Assembly: GCF_036375055.1 (NCBI RefSeq)
Contig: NZ_DASUSQ010000046.1
Location: 124,001 to 188,000, forward strand
DNA from: Umezawaea sp036375055
GTDB taxonomy: Bacteria > Actinomycetota > Actinomycetes > Mycobacteriales > Pseudonocardiaceae
Direction of reading: 5' to 3'
DNA: 64,000 nucleotides
The position numbers and the translations under genes are program-made. Below the pieces are notes generated by a model that did no database searches, was not told the origin of the DNA, and saw only the letters and a list, made by a program, of their open reading frames with translations. The first letter of the stretch is position 1. Each line of letters opens with the position of its first letter. Shown one piece after another: positions 7,778 through 17,900 of the stretch.

Positions 7778-9004
7778 ATGCACGACAGGCCTAGACCATC
7801 CGCGGCACAACTGTCCACAATGGACTTGAGTGATCCGGGGACGCACGCCGAGAACGACCTCACCGACGCGTGGCGGGAGCTTCGGGCCGAACAGCCCGTG
7901 CACTGGCACGCCCGGTCCGGTGGCAGGAGGGGGTTCTGGGTGTTGAGCCGGTACGACGCCGTGCTCGCGCTGCACCGCGACGACCGCTTCACCTCCGGGC
8001 GGGGCAACGTGCTCGACACGCTGCTGGCGGGCGGGGACTCCGGCGCGGGCAGCATGCTGCCGGTGACCGACGGGCCCCGGCACGCGGCCCTGCGGCGGTT
8101 GCTGCTCAAGGCGTTCACCCCGCGCGCGCTCGACGCGATCGGGGACCAGGTCCGCAAGACCACCCGCGGGCTGCTCGACGACGCGCTCGCCGCGGGCGAG
8201 GTCGACTTCGCGCTCGACGTGGCCGCGCACGTCCCCCTCGCCACGATCTGCGACCTGCTGGGCGTCCCCGAGGAGGACCGGCGGTTCATCCTCGACCAGA
8301 CCAAGCAGGCGCTGGGCTCCGAGGAGGGCGGGCACTCGGCCGACGACTCCTGGCTGGCGAAGAACGAGATCCTGCTGTACTTCGCCGAACTGGCCGCGCA
8401 GCGGCGCGACGTCCCGCACGCCGACGTGGTGAGCCTGCTGGCGACCGCGCAGGTCGACGGCGTGGACCTCAGCGACGCGGACGTGGTCCTCAACTGCTAC
8501 AGCCTGATCCTCGGCGGCGACGAGACCACCAGGCTGACCATGACCGGCGGCGTGCTCGCGCTGATCGAGCACCCCGACCAGTGGCGTGCCCTGCGCGCCG
8601 GTGACGTCGGGCTCGACGAGGCCGTCGAGGAGGTCCTGCGGTGGACCACCGCGACCACCCACCTCGGCCGCACCGCGCTGGTGGACACCGAGATCGACGG
8701 CGTGACGATCGCCGAGGGCGACGTCGTCACCGGCTGGACCTCCTCGGCCAACCGCGACGAGCGCGTGTTCACCGACCCCGACCGGCTCGACCTCGGCCGC
8801 AAGCCCAACCGGCACCTGGCGTTCGGGCACGGCCCGCACTTCTGCCTCGGTGCCCACCTCGCACGCGTGGAGATCGGTGTGCTGCTCGACGAACTGCGCT
8901 CGTCCGTCCGCTCCGTGCGGCAGACCGGCGCCCCCAGGTACTTCCACTCCAACTTCCTCTCCGGCGTGAGCAGCCTGCCGGTGGCGCTGGAGGCCGTCCG
9001 ATGA
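7778..9004 (+). CDS. Cytochrome P450
   Basis: A 408-residue soluble bacterial P450. The heme loop FGHGPHFCLGAHLAR puts the thiolate ligand at Cys356, EEVLRW (284-289) gives the ExxR helix K motif, and LILGGDETTRL (243-253) is the oxygen-activating I helix with its acid-alcohol pair. ATG with GAAAGGA upstream is the start. Its last codon overlaps the NRPS start by ATGA, so it is the first gene of the assembly-line operon. Likely roles are hydroxylation of an amino-acid precursor, a carrier-bound residue or the finished product; redox partners are not encoded nearby. Confidence 0.93.
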   Translation: MHDRPRPSAAQLSTMDLSDPGTHAENDLTDAWRELRAEQPVHWHARSGGRRGFWVLSRYDAVLALHRDDRFTSGRGNVLDTLLAGGDSGAGSMLPVTDGPRHAALRRLLLKAFTPRALDAIGDQVRKTTRGLLDDALAAGEVDFALDVAAHVPLATICDLLGVPEEDRRFILDQTKQALGSEEGGHSADDSWLAKNEILLYFAELAAQRRDVPHADVVSLLATAQVDGVDLSDADVVLNCYSLILGGDETTRLTMTGGVLALIEHPDQWRALRAGDVGLDEAVEEVLRWTTATTHLGRTALVDTEIDGVTIAEGDVVTGWTSSANRDERVFTDPDRLDLGRKPNRHLAFGHGPHFCLGAHLARVEIGVLLDELRSSVRSVRQTGAPRYFHSNFLSGVSSLPVALEAVR

Positions 9005-12000
9005 CCGACCTCATCACCCTCTTCGAGGCGCGGGTCGACGCGGACCCCGAGCGGACCGCCGTGGAGTTCGGCCCCTGGACGTGGACCTACGGCGACCTGG
9101 ACGCGCGCGCCAACCGGCTGGCCAACCACCTGGTCGAGGCCGGGGTGGCCCGCGGCGCGTTCGTGGGGATCTGCACCGACCAGCGGTCGGACATGGTGGT
9201 CGCCGCGCTCGCGATCCTCAAGGTGGGCGCGGTGTACGTGCCGCTGGACGTCACCTACCCCGCCGAGCGCCTCGCCTGGATGGTGCGCGACGTCGGCCTC
9301 GCCGCCGTGGTGACCCAGCGCAGGTTCGCCGATCTGCTGCCCGCCACCGGGACCGCCGTCGTGCGGCTGGACGTGGACGGGCCGCGGATCGCCGCGGCGT
9401 CGCCCGCGCGCCCCGGCGGCCAGTCGGCGACCACCCCGGTCTGCCTGATGTACACCTCCGGCTCGACCGGGCTGCCCAAGGGCGTGCTGGTACCGCAGCG
9501 GGGCGTGGTGCGGCTCGTCGTGGACGCCTGCTACCTCACCGTCTCACCGGTCGACCGGGTCGCGTTCGCGGCGCACTTCTCCTTCGACGCCGCGCTGCTG
9601 GAGGTGTGGGGCGCGCTGCTGAACGGCGCGTGCCTGGTGGGGCTGCCCAAGGACGTCCTGGTCTCCCCGCGCGACCTGGCCCGGTTCGTCCGGCGCACGC
9701 GGATCAGCACGATGTTCCTGACCACGTCGCTGTTCAACGAGGTGGTGCGGGCGGACGCGACCGCGCTGGCGACGGTCGCGCGGCTCCTGGTCGGCGGTGA
9801 GGCCGCCGACCCGGACGCGATGCGCGCCGCGCTCGCCCACCACGGCGGCGGGGAGCTGCTGAACTGCTACGGCCCCACCGAGGCCACGACGTTCGCGGCC
9901 GTGCACGAGGTCACCGCGGTCGACCCCGGCGCCCGGTCGGTCCCGATCGGCACGGCCATCGACGAGACCGTCCTGCACGTGCTGGACGAGCGGATGCGGC
10001 CGGTCCCGGACGGCACGACCGGCGAGCTGCACATCAGCGGCTCCGGCGTCGCGCTCGGGTACTGGCGGCGGCCCGCCCAGACGGCGCTCGCGTTCGTGCC
10101 CGACCCGTTCGCCGGGGACGGCAGCCGGATGTACCGGACCGGCGACCTGGTGACCCGACGGCCCGACGGCGTCCTGGAGTTCGTCGGCAGGGTGGACGAC
10201 CAGGTCAAGGTCCGCGGGTTCCGGATCGAGCTCGGCGAGGTCGAGAACGCCCTGCGCGCGCACCCGGCGCTCGACGCGGTCGTCGCCGCGGTGCGCGAGG
10301 AGCGGCCGGGCGACAAGCGGCTGGTCGCGTACCTGCTGCCCGGCGCGCGGGCGGCCGAGCACGTGCCCGCCACCGAGCTGTGGCGCACGCTGTTCGACGA
10401 GACCTACGCGGGGCCGGGTGCCGGTGGTCCCGGCATCGACGCGACCCGCTGGACCAGCAGCTACGGCAAGCCGTTCAGCGAGCTGGAGATGGAGGAGTGG
10501 CGGCTGAGCACGCTGCCCCTGCTGCGCGGGCTGCCGCACGACAGCGTGCTGGAGATCGGCTGCGGCGCGGGCAACGTGGCGCGCGACCTCGCGGCCGAGA
10601 CCCGGCGCTACGTCGCGACCGACTTCTCCGCGTCGGCGCTGGAGCGGTTCCGCACCCGGATGTCGCGGGACGGCCAGCGGATCGACCAGCTGGAGCTGGT
10701 GCTCACGGCCGCGGACGACCTGTCCGGGATCGACCCGGACCCCGTCGACATGGTGCTGCTGGAGTCCGTCGTCCAGTTCTTCCCCGACCTCGACCACCTG
10801 CTGCGGGTGCTGACCGACGTCACCTCCCGCGTCCGCGACGGCGGCGTCGTCGTGGTCGCCGACGTGCGCAACCTGGCCCTGCTGGAGCACTTCCACGACT
10901 CGGTCGGCGACGACCCGGAGTTGGAGGACGAGCTGGTCGTGCACCCCGCGTGGTTCCGGGCGCTGCCGGGTCTCCTCGACCGGATCGGCCACGTCGAGGT
11001 GCGGCACAAGCGCGGCACCGTCGCCAACGAGCTGACCCGCTACCGCTACGACGTGGTGCTGCACGTGGCCCCGGCCTCGGCGGCCGAACCGGTCGAGTGG
11101 CTGGACTGGTCCGACGTGGGTGACCTGGAGCGACTGGCCGCGCTGGTGGCGGGCACGCGCCTGCTCGCCGTGGCCCGCGTGCCCAACGCGCGGCTGACGG
11201 CGGGCGGGGTGGAACCCGAGGACCTGTGGGTGCTCGCCGAGGGCGCGGGCCGCACGGTCGACGTGCTGCTGTCCGATGTGGACGCGATGGACGTCGTCTT
11301 CTCCCCCGCCACCGAGCCGCGACCGCTGGTGGCGCAGCGAGAACTCGACCGGCCGGACGTCCTGGCCAACGAGCCGCGCGCGGGCAGGCTGCGCCGCAGG
11401 CTGCCCGCGCTGGTGCGCGAACTGGCGCGGACCGCGCTGCCGCCGCAGATGGTGCCGAGCGCGTTCGTCGTGGTGGACCGGTTCCCGTTGTCCCCCACCG
11501 GCAAGGTGGACCGGGCGGCACTGCCCGCACCGGGCAGGACGGCCGCGGCGGAGGTCGCGCGGTCGACCCGGGGCGCGGTGGAGGACCTGATCGCGCGCAT
11601 GTGGTCGGAGGTGCTCGGCGTCGACGAGGTCGGCGTGCACGAGAACTTCTTCGACCTCGGCGGGCACTCGCTGCTCGCGACCCAGGTGGTGTCGCGGATG
11701 CGCACCGCGTTCTCGGTCGACCTCCCGCTGCGCGAGATGCTGGACGGCCCCACCGTGGCCGGCCTGGCCGAGGTCGTGCGCGGCCTGGCGGGCACGGGTC
11801 GTGGCAGGAGGCTGCCCGCGGTGCGGGCGAGGCGGCACGAGGGCGCGAGCGCGCCGTCGTTCGGGCAGGACCGGTTCTGGTTCCTGGACCGGCTCCAGCC
11901 CGGCAACGCGCTCAACAACCTGGCGCTGGGCTTCCGGCTGCGGGGCGCGCTCGACGTCGACGCGCTGCGGTCCGCGCTGGACGTGCTCGTCGCCCGGCAC

Positions 12001-14955
12001 GAGGCCCTGCGGACCGGCTTCCAGACCGTGGACGGCGGCCCGAGGCAGGTCGTCGTGGAGCCGGTCCCGATCGTGCTGCCGATCGTGCCGCCGGGCGAGG
12101 ACCTCGACGCGACCCTCAGGGCGGAGGCGCGCAGGCCGTTCGACCTCACCGCCCCGCCGCTGGTGCGCGCACTGCTGGTGGCCATGGGCGAGCGGGACCA
12201 CGTCCTGCTGATCACCGTCCACCACATCGTGTCCGACGGCTGGTCGCTCGGCGTGTTCTACCGCGAGCTGGCCGCCGCGTACGCGGGCGAGGCGCTGCCG
12301 GACGCGCCGCCGGTGTCCTACCGGGACTTCGCGGACTGGCAGCGGGACCGGATGACCGGCGACGTGCTGGCGGGCCAGCTCGCCTACTGGCGGGAGCAGC
12401 TGGCCGGGGCGCCGGAGCTGCCCGCGCTGCCGACCGACCGGCCGCGTCCGGCCGCGCAGTCCTTCCGGGGCGCGACCCACCGGTTCACGCTGGCGCCGGA
12501 CCTGGTGTCCGCGCTGGAGGAACTGGCCAGGCGCCGGGAGGCGACCCTGTTCATGGTGCTGCTGGCGGCGGTCAAGGCCGTGCTGCACCGCTACACCGGC
12601 GAGCACGACGTGGTGCTCGGCACCCCCATCGCCAACCGGCTCCGACCGGAACTCGAAGGGGTGCTGGGGTTCTTCGTCAACACGCTGGTGCTGCGCACGT
12701 CACTGGCGGGCGACCCGACGTTCGACGACCTGGTCGACCGGGTGCGCGAGACGGCGCTGTCCGCCTACGCCCACCAGGAACTCCCGTTCGAGAAGCTGGT
12801 CGACGAGCTGGCACCCGCCCGCGACCTGAGCTACCCGCCCCTGGTGCAGGTGCTGTTCGCCCTCCAGAACACCCCCGGCGAAGGTCTGCGGCTGCCGGGG
12901 CTCGACGCGGAACCCGTGCACGTCGACCGCCGCGCGACCCAGTTCGACCTGGTGTTCTCGCTGGAGCAGGAGAGCGGCGGCGGCATCACCGCGACCATCG
13001 AGTACAGCACCGACCTGTTCGACGAGGCCACCGTGGTGCGGCTGGCCGGGCACCTGCGGACGCTGGCGGCCGGTGTCGCGTCCACTCCGGGCGCACCGAT
13101 CTCGGCGCTCCCCCTGCTCACCGAGGAGGAGCACGCCCAGATCGCCGGGCTCAACGACACGGCCGCGTCCGACGACGGTCCGCGGCTGCTGCACCAGCTC
13201 GTCGAGGCGCAGGTCCGGCGCACGCCGGAGGCCACCGCGCTGGTGCACGAGGGCGAGAGCCTCACCTACGCGGAGCTGGACGCGCGCGCCAACCGCGTGG
13301 CCCGGTGGCTGAGGTCGCGCGGGGTCGGGCCGGAGAAGGTCGTCGCCGTCCTGCTGCCGCGCTGCCTCGACCTGCCGGTGGCGCTGCTCGCGGTGCTCAA
13401 GGCGGGCGGGGCGTACCTGCCGATCGACCTCGCCTACCCCGAGGAGCGGCGCGCGTTCATGCTCGCCGACTCGCGGGCGACCGTCGTGCTCACCGAGTTC
13501 GGGACCGCGCTCGACGAGGCCGTCGCGGGCCTGCCGGACGAGGACCCGCGCACCAGGGTCGACCCGGCGAACCCGGCGTACGTCATCTACACCTCCGGCT
13601 CCACCGGGCGTCCCAAGGGCGTCGTCGTGCCGCACTCGGGCGTGGTGAACCTGCTGGGCGACAGCACGTTCGCCGAGATGGTCCCGCGCGGCGAGCGGGC
13701 GAGCCTGTGGACGAGCACGAGCTTCGACGGGTCGGTCCCGGAGCTGTTCCTCGCCCTGGGCCGGGGTGCCGAGCTGCACGTCGTCCCCGAGCACCGGCGC
13801 ACGGTGCCCGCCGACTTCGTGTCCTGGCTGGCCGAGCACGACATCAAGGCCGGGTACCTGGCGCCGTTCATGGTCGCCGAGGCCGCGAGCGCGCCCGCGC
13901 TGCCCGCGCTGCGCGGGCTGACGCTGGCGACCGAGCCGATCGCGGCGGGCACGTACGGCAGGCTCGCGGAGCGGCTGGACGGCTGCTACGTGGTCAACGC
14001 CTACGGCCCCACCGAGGCCAGCGTGGCGGCGAGCGCGTACGTGGTGCCGACTCCCCCGCCCGCCGACGGGATCCTGCCGATCGGCAGGCCGCTGCGCAAC
14101 GTCCGGCTGCACGTCCTGGACGCGACCGGGGCGCCGGTGCCCGCCGGGGTGACCGGTGAGCTCTGGATCGCCGGTGCCGGACTGGCCCGCGGCTACCACG
14201 GCGACCCCGGTCTGACCGCGGACCGCTTCCGGCCCGACCCGTTCGGGCCGCCGGGCGGCCGGATGTACCGCACCGGCGACCTGGCCTGGCGCCGCGCGGA
14301 CGGCGAACTCGTGTTCGCGGGCCGGGCCGACGACCAGGTGAAGCTGCGCGGGCTGCGGATCGAGCCGACCGAGGTGCAGGCCGCGATCGAGCGCCACCCC
14401 GGTGTGTCCGACGCGCACGTCACCGTCCACTCGGGGCGGTTGGTCGCCTACGTCGTCCCGGCGGACGGCACCGGTGTCGACGTGGACGACCTGCGGGCAC
14501 GGCTCGCGGGGTCGCTGCCGCGGTTCCTGGTGCCGAGCCACTTCGTCGAGCTGGCCGCGCTCCCGCTGCTGCCCAACGGGAAGCTCGACCGCGAGCTGCT
14601 GCCCGCGCCGAGCACCGCGCGCTCCGGCAGGGGTCGCGCGCCCCGGACGGAGCTGGAGCGGCTGGTGGCGGGGATCTGGACCGACCTGCTCGGCGTCCGC
14701 GACCCGAGGGTCACGGACAACTTCTTCCGCGAGGGCGGGGAATCGCTCACCGCGGCCCGCGTCGTGGCACGGCTGTCGGCGGAGCTGGGGGTGGAGGTGC
14801 CGGTGCGGCTCGCGTTCGAGCACGAGACGCTCGGCGACCTGGCCGCCGCGGTCGCCGACGTGACCACCCGTCCGACGGCGTCGATCCCGCTGGTGCGGAC
14901 GGCGCCGACCACGCTCGCGGAACTCGTCGCGGCCGACACGACCCGGAGGGCCTGA
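9001..14955 (+). CDS. NRPS, loading module with N-methyltransferase plus one extension module: A-MT-T-C-A-T
   Basis: A 1984-residue NRPS with no N-terminal condensation domain, hence a loading module. A1 spans about 1-850 (YTSGSTG near 150). A SAM methyltransferase (VLEIGCGAGN at about 517) is inserted before A10 (LSPTGKVD, about 831), the usual place for amino-acid N-methyltransferases. T1 (DLGGHSLL, about 886), C (HHIVSDG, about 1074), A2 (YTSGSTG, about 1529) and T2 (EGGESL, about 1911) follow. Read against GrsA, A1 gives the ten-letter code DALFLGCTFK, close to Ile/Val codes, so an N-methylated or N,N-dimethylated branched amino acid is a reasonable starter. A2 gives DGPYTAAVAK, which I cannot assign. 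The next NRPS starts 2 bp after the stop. Confidence 0.93.
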   Translation: MTDLITLFEARVDADPERTAVEFGPWTWTYGDLDARANRLANHLVEAGVARGAFVGICTDQRSDMVVAALAILKVGAVYVPLDVTYPAERLAWMVRDVGLAAVVTQRRFADLLPATGTAVVRLDVDGPRIAAASPARPGGQSATTPVCLMYTSGSTGLPKGVLVPQRGVVRLVVDACYLTVSPVDRVAFAAHFSFDAALLEVWGALLNGACLVGLPKDVLVSPRDLARFVRRTRISTMFLTTSLFNEVVRADATALATVARLLVGGEAADPDAMRAALAHHGGGELLNCYGPTEATTFAAVHEVTAVDPGARSVPIGTAIDETVLHVLDERMRPVPDGTTGELHISGSGVALGYWRRPAQTALAFVPDPFAGDGSRMYRTGDLVTRRPDGVLEFVGRVDDQVKVRGFRIELGEVENALRAHPALDAVVAAVREERPGDKRLVAYLLPGARAAEHVPATELWRTLFDETYAGPGAGGPGIDATRWTSSYGKPFSELEMEEWRLSTLPLLRGLPHDSVLEIGCGAGNVARDLAAETRRYVATDFSASALERFRTRMSRDGQRIDQLELVLTAADDLSGIDPDPVDMVLLESVVQFFPDLDHLLRVLTDVTSRVRDGGVVVVADVRNLALLEHFHDSVGDDPELEDELVVHPAWFRALPGLLDRIGHVEVRHKRGTVANELTRYRYDVVLHVAPASAAEPVEWLDWSDVGDLERLAALVAGTRLLAVARVPNARLTAGGVEPEDLWVLAEGAGRTVDVLLSDVDAMDVVFSPATEPRPLVAQRELDRPDVLANEPRAGRLRRRLPALVRELARTALPPQMVPSAFVVVDRFPLSPTGKVDRAALPAPGRTAAAEVARSTRGAVEDLIARMWSEVLGVDEVGVHENFFDLGGHSLLATQVVSRMRTAFSVDLPLREMLDGPTVAGLAEVVRGLAGTGRGRRLPAVRARRHEGASAPSFGQDRFWFLDRLQPGNALNNLALGFRLRGALDVDALRSALDVLVARHEALRTGFQTVDGGPRQVVVEPVPIVLPIVPPGEDLDATLRAEARRPFDLTAPPLVRALLVAMGERDHVLLITVHHIVSDGWSLGVFYRELAAAYAGEALPDAPPVSYRDFADWQRDRMTGDVLAGQLAYWREQLAGAPELPALPTDRPRPAAQSFRGATHRFTLAPDLVSALEELARRREATLFMVLLAAVKAVLHRYTGEHDVVLGTPIANRLRPELEGVLGFFVNTLVLRTSLAGDPTFDDLVDRVRETALSAYAHQELPFEKLVDELAPARDLSYPPLVQVLFALQNTPGEGLRLPGLDAEPVHVDRRATQFDLVFSLEQESGGGITATIEYSTDLFDEATVVRLAGHLRTLAAGVASTPGAPISALPLLTEEEHAQIAGLNDTAASDDGPRLLHQLVEAQVRRTPEATALVHEGESLTYAELDARANRVARWLRSRGVGPEKVVAVLLPRCLDLPVALLAVLKAGGAYLPIDLAYPEERRAFMLADSRATVVLTEFGTALDEAVAGLPDEDPRTRVDPANPAYVIYTSGSTGRPKGVVVPHSGVVNLLGDSTFAEMVPRGERASLWTSTSFDGSVPELFLALGRGAELHVVPEHRRTVPADFVSWLAEHDIKAGYLAPFMVAEAASAPALPALRGLTLATEPIAAGTYGRLAERLDGCYVVNAYGPTEASVAASAYVVPTPPPADGILPIGRPLRNVRLHVLDATGAPVPAGVTGELWIAGAGLARGYHGDPGLTADRFRPDPFGPPGGRMYRTGDLAWRRADGELVFAGRADDQVKLRGLRIEPTEVQAAIERHPGVSDAHVTVHSGRLVAYVVPADGTGVDVDDLRARLAGSLPRFLVPSHFVELAALPLLPNGKLDRELLPAPSTARSGRGRAPRTELERLVAGIWTDLLGVRDPRVTDNFFREGGESLTAARVVARLSAELGVEVPVRLAFEHETLGDLAAAVADVTTRPTASIPLVRTAPTTLAELVAADTTRRA

Positions 14956-14957
14956 CC

Positions 14958-17900
14958 ATGGCGGAGCTGCGCAGCGCGAGACCGTCGTTCGGCCAGGAGC
15001 GGTTCTGGTTCCTGGAGAAGCTCGTACCCGGCAAGCCGGTGTACCACCTGCCGGTCGCCCTGCGGCTGCGCGGCGACCTCGACGTGGCCGGGGTGCACAC
15101 GGCGCTCGCGGCGGTCGTCGCCAGGCACGAGTCGTTGCGCACCAGGTTCGTCGAGGTCGACGGCCGGGTCTACCAGGTGGTCGAGGACTCCGTCGGGGTG
15201 GAGCTGCCGACGGTGTCGGCGACCGAGGAGGAACTGCCCGCCCTGCTCACCGAGGCCGCGGCGGTCCCGTTCGCGCTCGACCGCGCGCCGCTGCTGCGGG
15301 CGCTGCTGGTGCGCCTGGCCGAGGACGACCACGTGCTGCTGGTGACGACGCACCACATCGTCTCCGACGCGGTGTCGCTGGAGGTGTTCCTCACCGAGCT
15401 GGGGGACGCCTACCGCGGCGCCACGTCGGCCCCGCCGCCGTTGCAGTACGTCGACTTCGCCGAGTGGCAGCGCGCCCGGCTGTCGGGGCCCGTGCTCGAC
15501 GAGCACCTGGCGTTCTGGCGCGAACGGCTGGCGGGCGCGCCCGAGCTGCTCGAACTGCCGTCGGACCGGCCTCGACCGGCGACCCAGAGCTACGCGGGCG
15601 CCACCCACCGGTTCGACCTCGACCCCGCGCTGATGACCGCGCTGCGGGACCTGGGCACCGCCCGCGGGGCGACGCCGTTCATGACCCTGCTCGCCGGGTT
15701 CCTCGCCGTGCTGCACCGCTACACCGGCCGCACGGACCTCGTGGTGGGCACACCGGTGGCCAACCGCACCCTCCCCGAGCTGGAACGGCTCGTCGGCTTC
15801 TTCGTCAACACGCTGGTGCTGCGGACCTCGCTCGACGGCGACCCGTCGTTCGCCGAACTCCTCGACCGGGTGCGCGGCGACGCGCTCGACTCCTACCGGT
15901 TCGCGGACGTGCCGTTCGAGAGCCTGGTGGAGGCACTGGCCCCGCCGCGCGACCCCAGCCACTCCCCGCTGGTCCAGGTGCTGTTCGCGCTGCACGACTC
16001 GGCCGCGCTCACCCTGGCGCTGCCGGGGCTGCGCGTCGACCCGGTGCCCGTCGACAGCGGCGCCAGCCAGCTCGACCTCGCGCTCACCGTGGAGACCCGC
16101 GCGACCGGCTCCACCGGTGTCGTCGAGTACAACACCGACCTGTTCGACGAGGCGACGATCGTCCGGTTCGCCGGGCACCTGACGACGCTGCTCGCGGGCG
16201 CGGTCGCCGACCCCGACCGGCCGCTGTCCCTGCTGCCGCTGACGACGGCGGCCGACGCCGACGTGGTGCGAGCCCTCAACGCCACCGACCTCGACCACGC
16301 CCGCGACGCGCTGGTGCACGACCTGGTCGCGGAGCAGGCGCGGTCGCGACCGGACGCGCCCGCGGTCGTGTTCGGCTCCACGACGCTGACCTACCGGGAG
16401 CTGGACGAGCGGGCCAACCGGGTGGCACGGCACCTCGTCGAGCGCGGCATCGGGCCGGAAAGCCTGGTCGCGGTGGCGATGCGGCGTTCCCAGGACCTCC
16501 CCGTGGCGCTGCTCGGCGTGCTCAAGGCCGGTGGCGCCTACGTCCCCGTCGACCCCGAGTACCCGGTGCGGCGCAAGGAGTTCATGCTCGCCGACTCCGG
16601 CGCGTCCGTGGTGCTCACCGGGCTGGACGGCATCGGGGACCACCCCGCCGACGCCCCCGCCGTGCCGGTGCGGCCGGACAACCCGGCGTACGTGATCTAC
16701 ACGTCGGGCTCGACCGGCACGCCGAAGGGCGTGACCGTGCCGCACCGGACGCTGACGAACTTCCTGCACGCCATGGACGAGCACATCACCGCGGGCCCCG
16801 GATCGGTGTGGCTGGCGACGACGAGCGTCTCGTTCGACATCGCCGCGCTCGAACTGCTGTGGACGCTGGCCCGCGGCGTCACCGTCGTGGTGCAGGGCGA
16901 CGCCCCGGTGCCCCCGGTGGACTTCAGCCTGTTCTACTTCGCCAGCGCCGACAGCGGCACCCACGACGCCTACCGGCTGCTCCTGGAAGGGGCGAAGTTC
17001 GCCGACCGCAACGGGTTCACCGGCGTCTGGACGCCCGAGCGGCACTTCCACCCGTTCGGCGGCCCCTACCCCAACCCCGCCGTCACGGGCGCGGCCATCG
17101 CCGCGGTGACCGACCGGATCGCCATCCGCGCGGGCAGCGTCGTGCTGCCGTTGCAGGACCCGCTGCGGGTCGCCGAGGAGTGGTCCGTCGTGGACGGTCT
17201 GTCCGGTGGGCGCGCGGAGGTGTCGTTCGCGTCGGGCTGGCTGGCCGACGACTTCGTGCTGGCGCCGGACAACCACGCCGACCGCAAGCGCGTGCTGGCC
17301 GAGGGCATGGCCACCGTGAGGGCGCTCTGGCGCGGCGAGGCGGTCACGCGGGTCAACGGGGCGGGCGAGGAGATCGAGGTCCGCACGCACCCCCGGCCGG
17401 TGACCGCGGAACTGCCGACGTGGCTGACCTCCGCGGGCGACCCCGCGACGTTCGAGGCCGCGGGCCGGGAGGGCGTCAACCTGCTCACCCACCTGCTCGG
17501 CCAGGACCTCGACGAGCTGGCGGTCAAGATCACCCGGTACCGCGAGGCGTGGACCGAGGCGGGGCACGCGGGCACCGGCAGGGTCGCCCTCATGGTGCAC
17601 ACCAGCGTCGACCGCGACCCCGAGGTGGTGCGCGAGCGGGTCCGCGAACCCTTCATCGCCTACCTGCGCAGCTCGCTCGGCCTGATCAAGCAGCTGCTCA
17701 CCGGGCCGGACGGCCCGGTCGACCTCGACTCGGTGCCGCCTGCCGAGCTGGACGAGCTGCTGTCGGTGTTCTACGACCGCTACGCCACCGAGGCCGGTCT
17801 GTTCGGGTCGCCGGAGTCGTGCCGTCCGATGGTGGACCGGATCGTCGCCGCGGGCGTGGACGAGATCGCCTGCCTGATCGACTTCGGCATCGACGCCACG

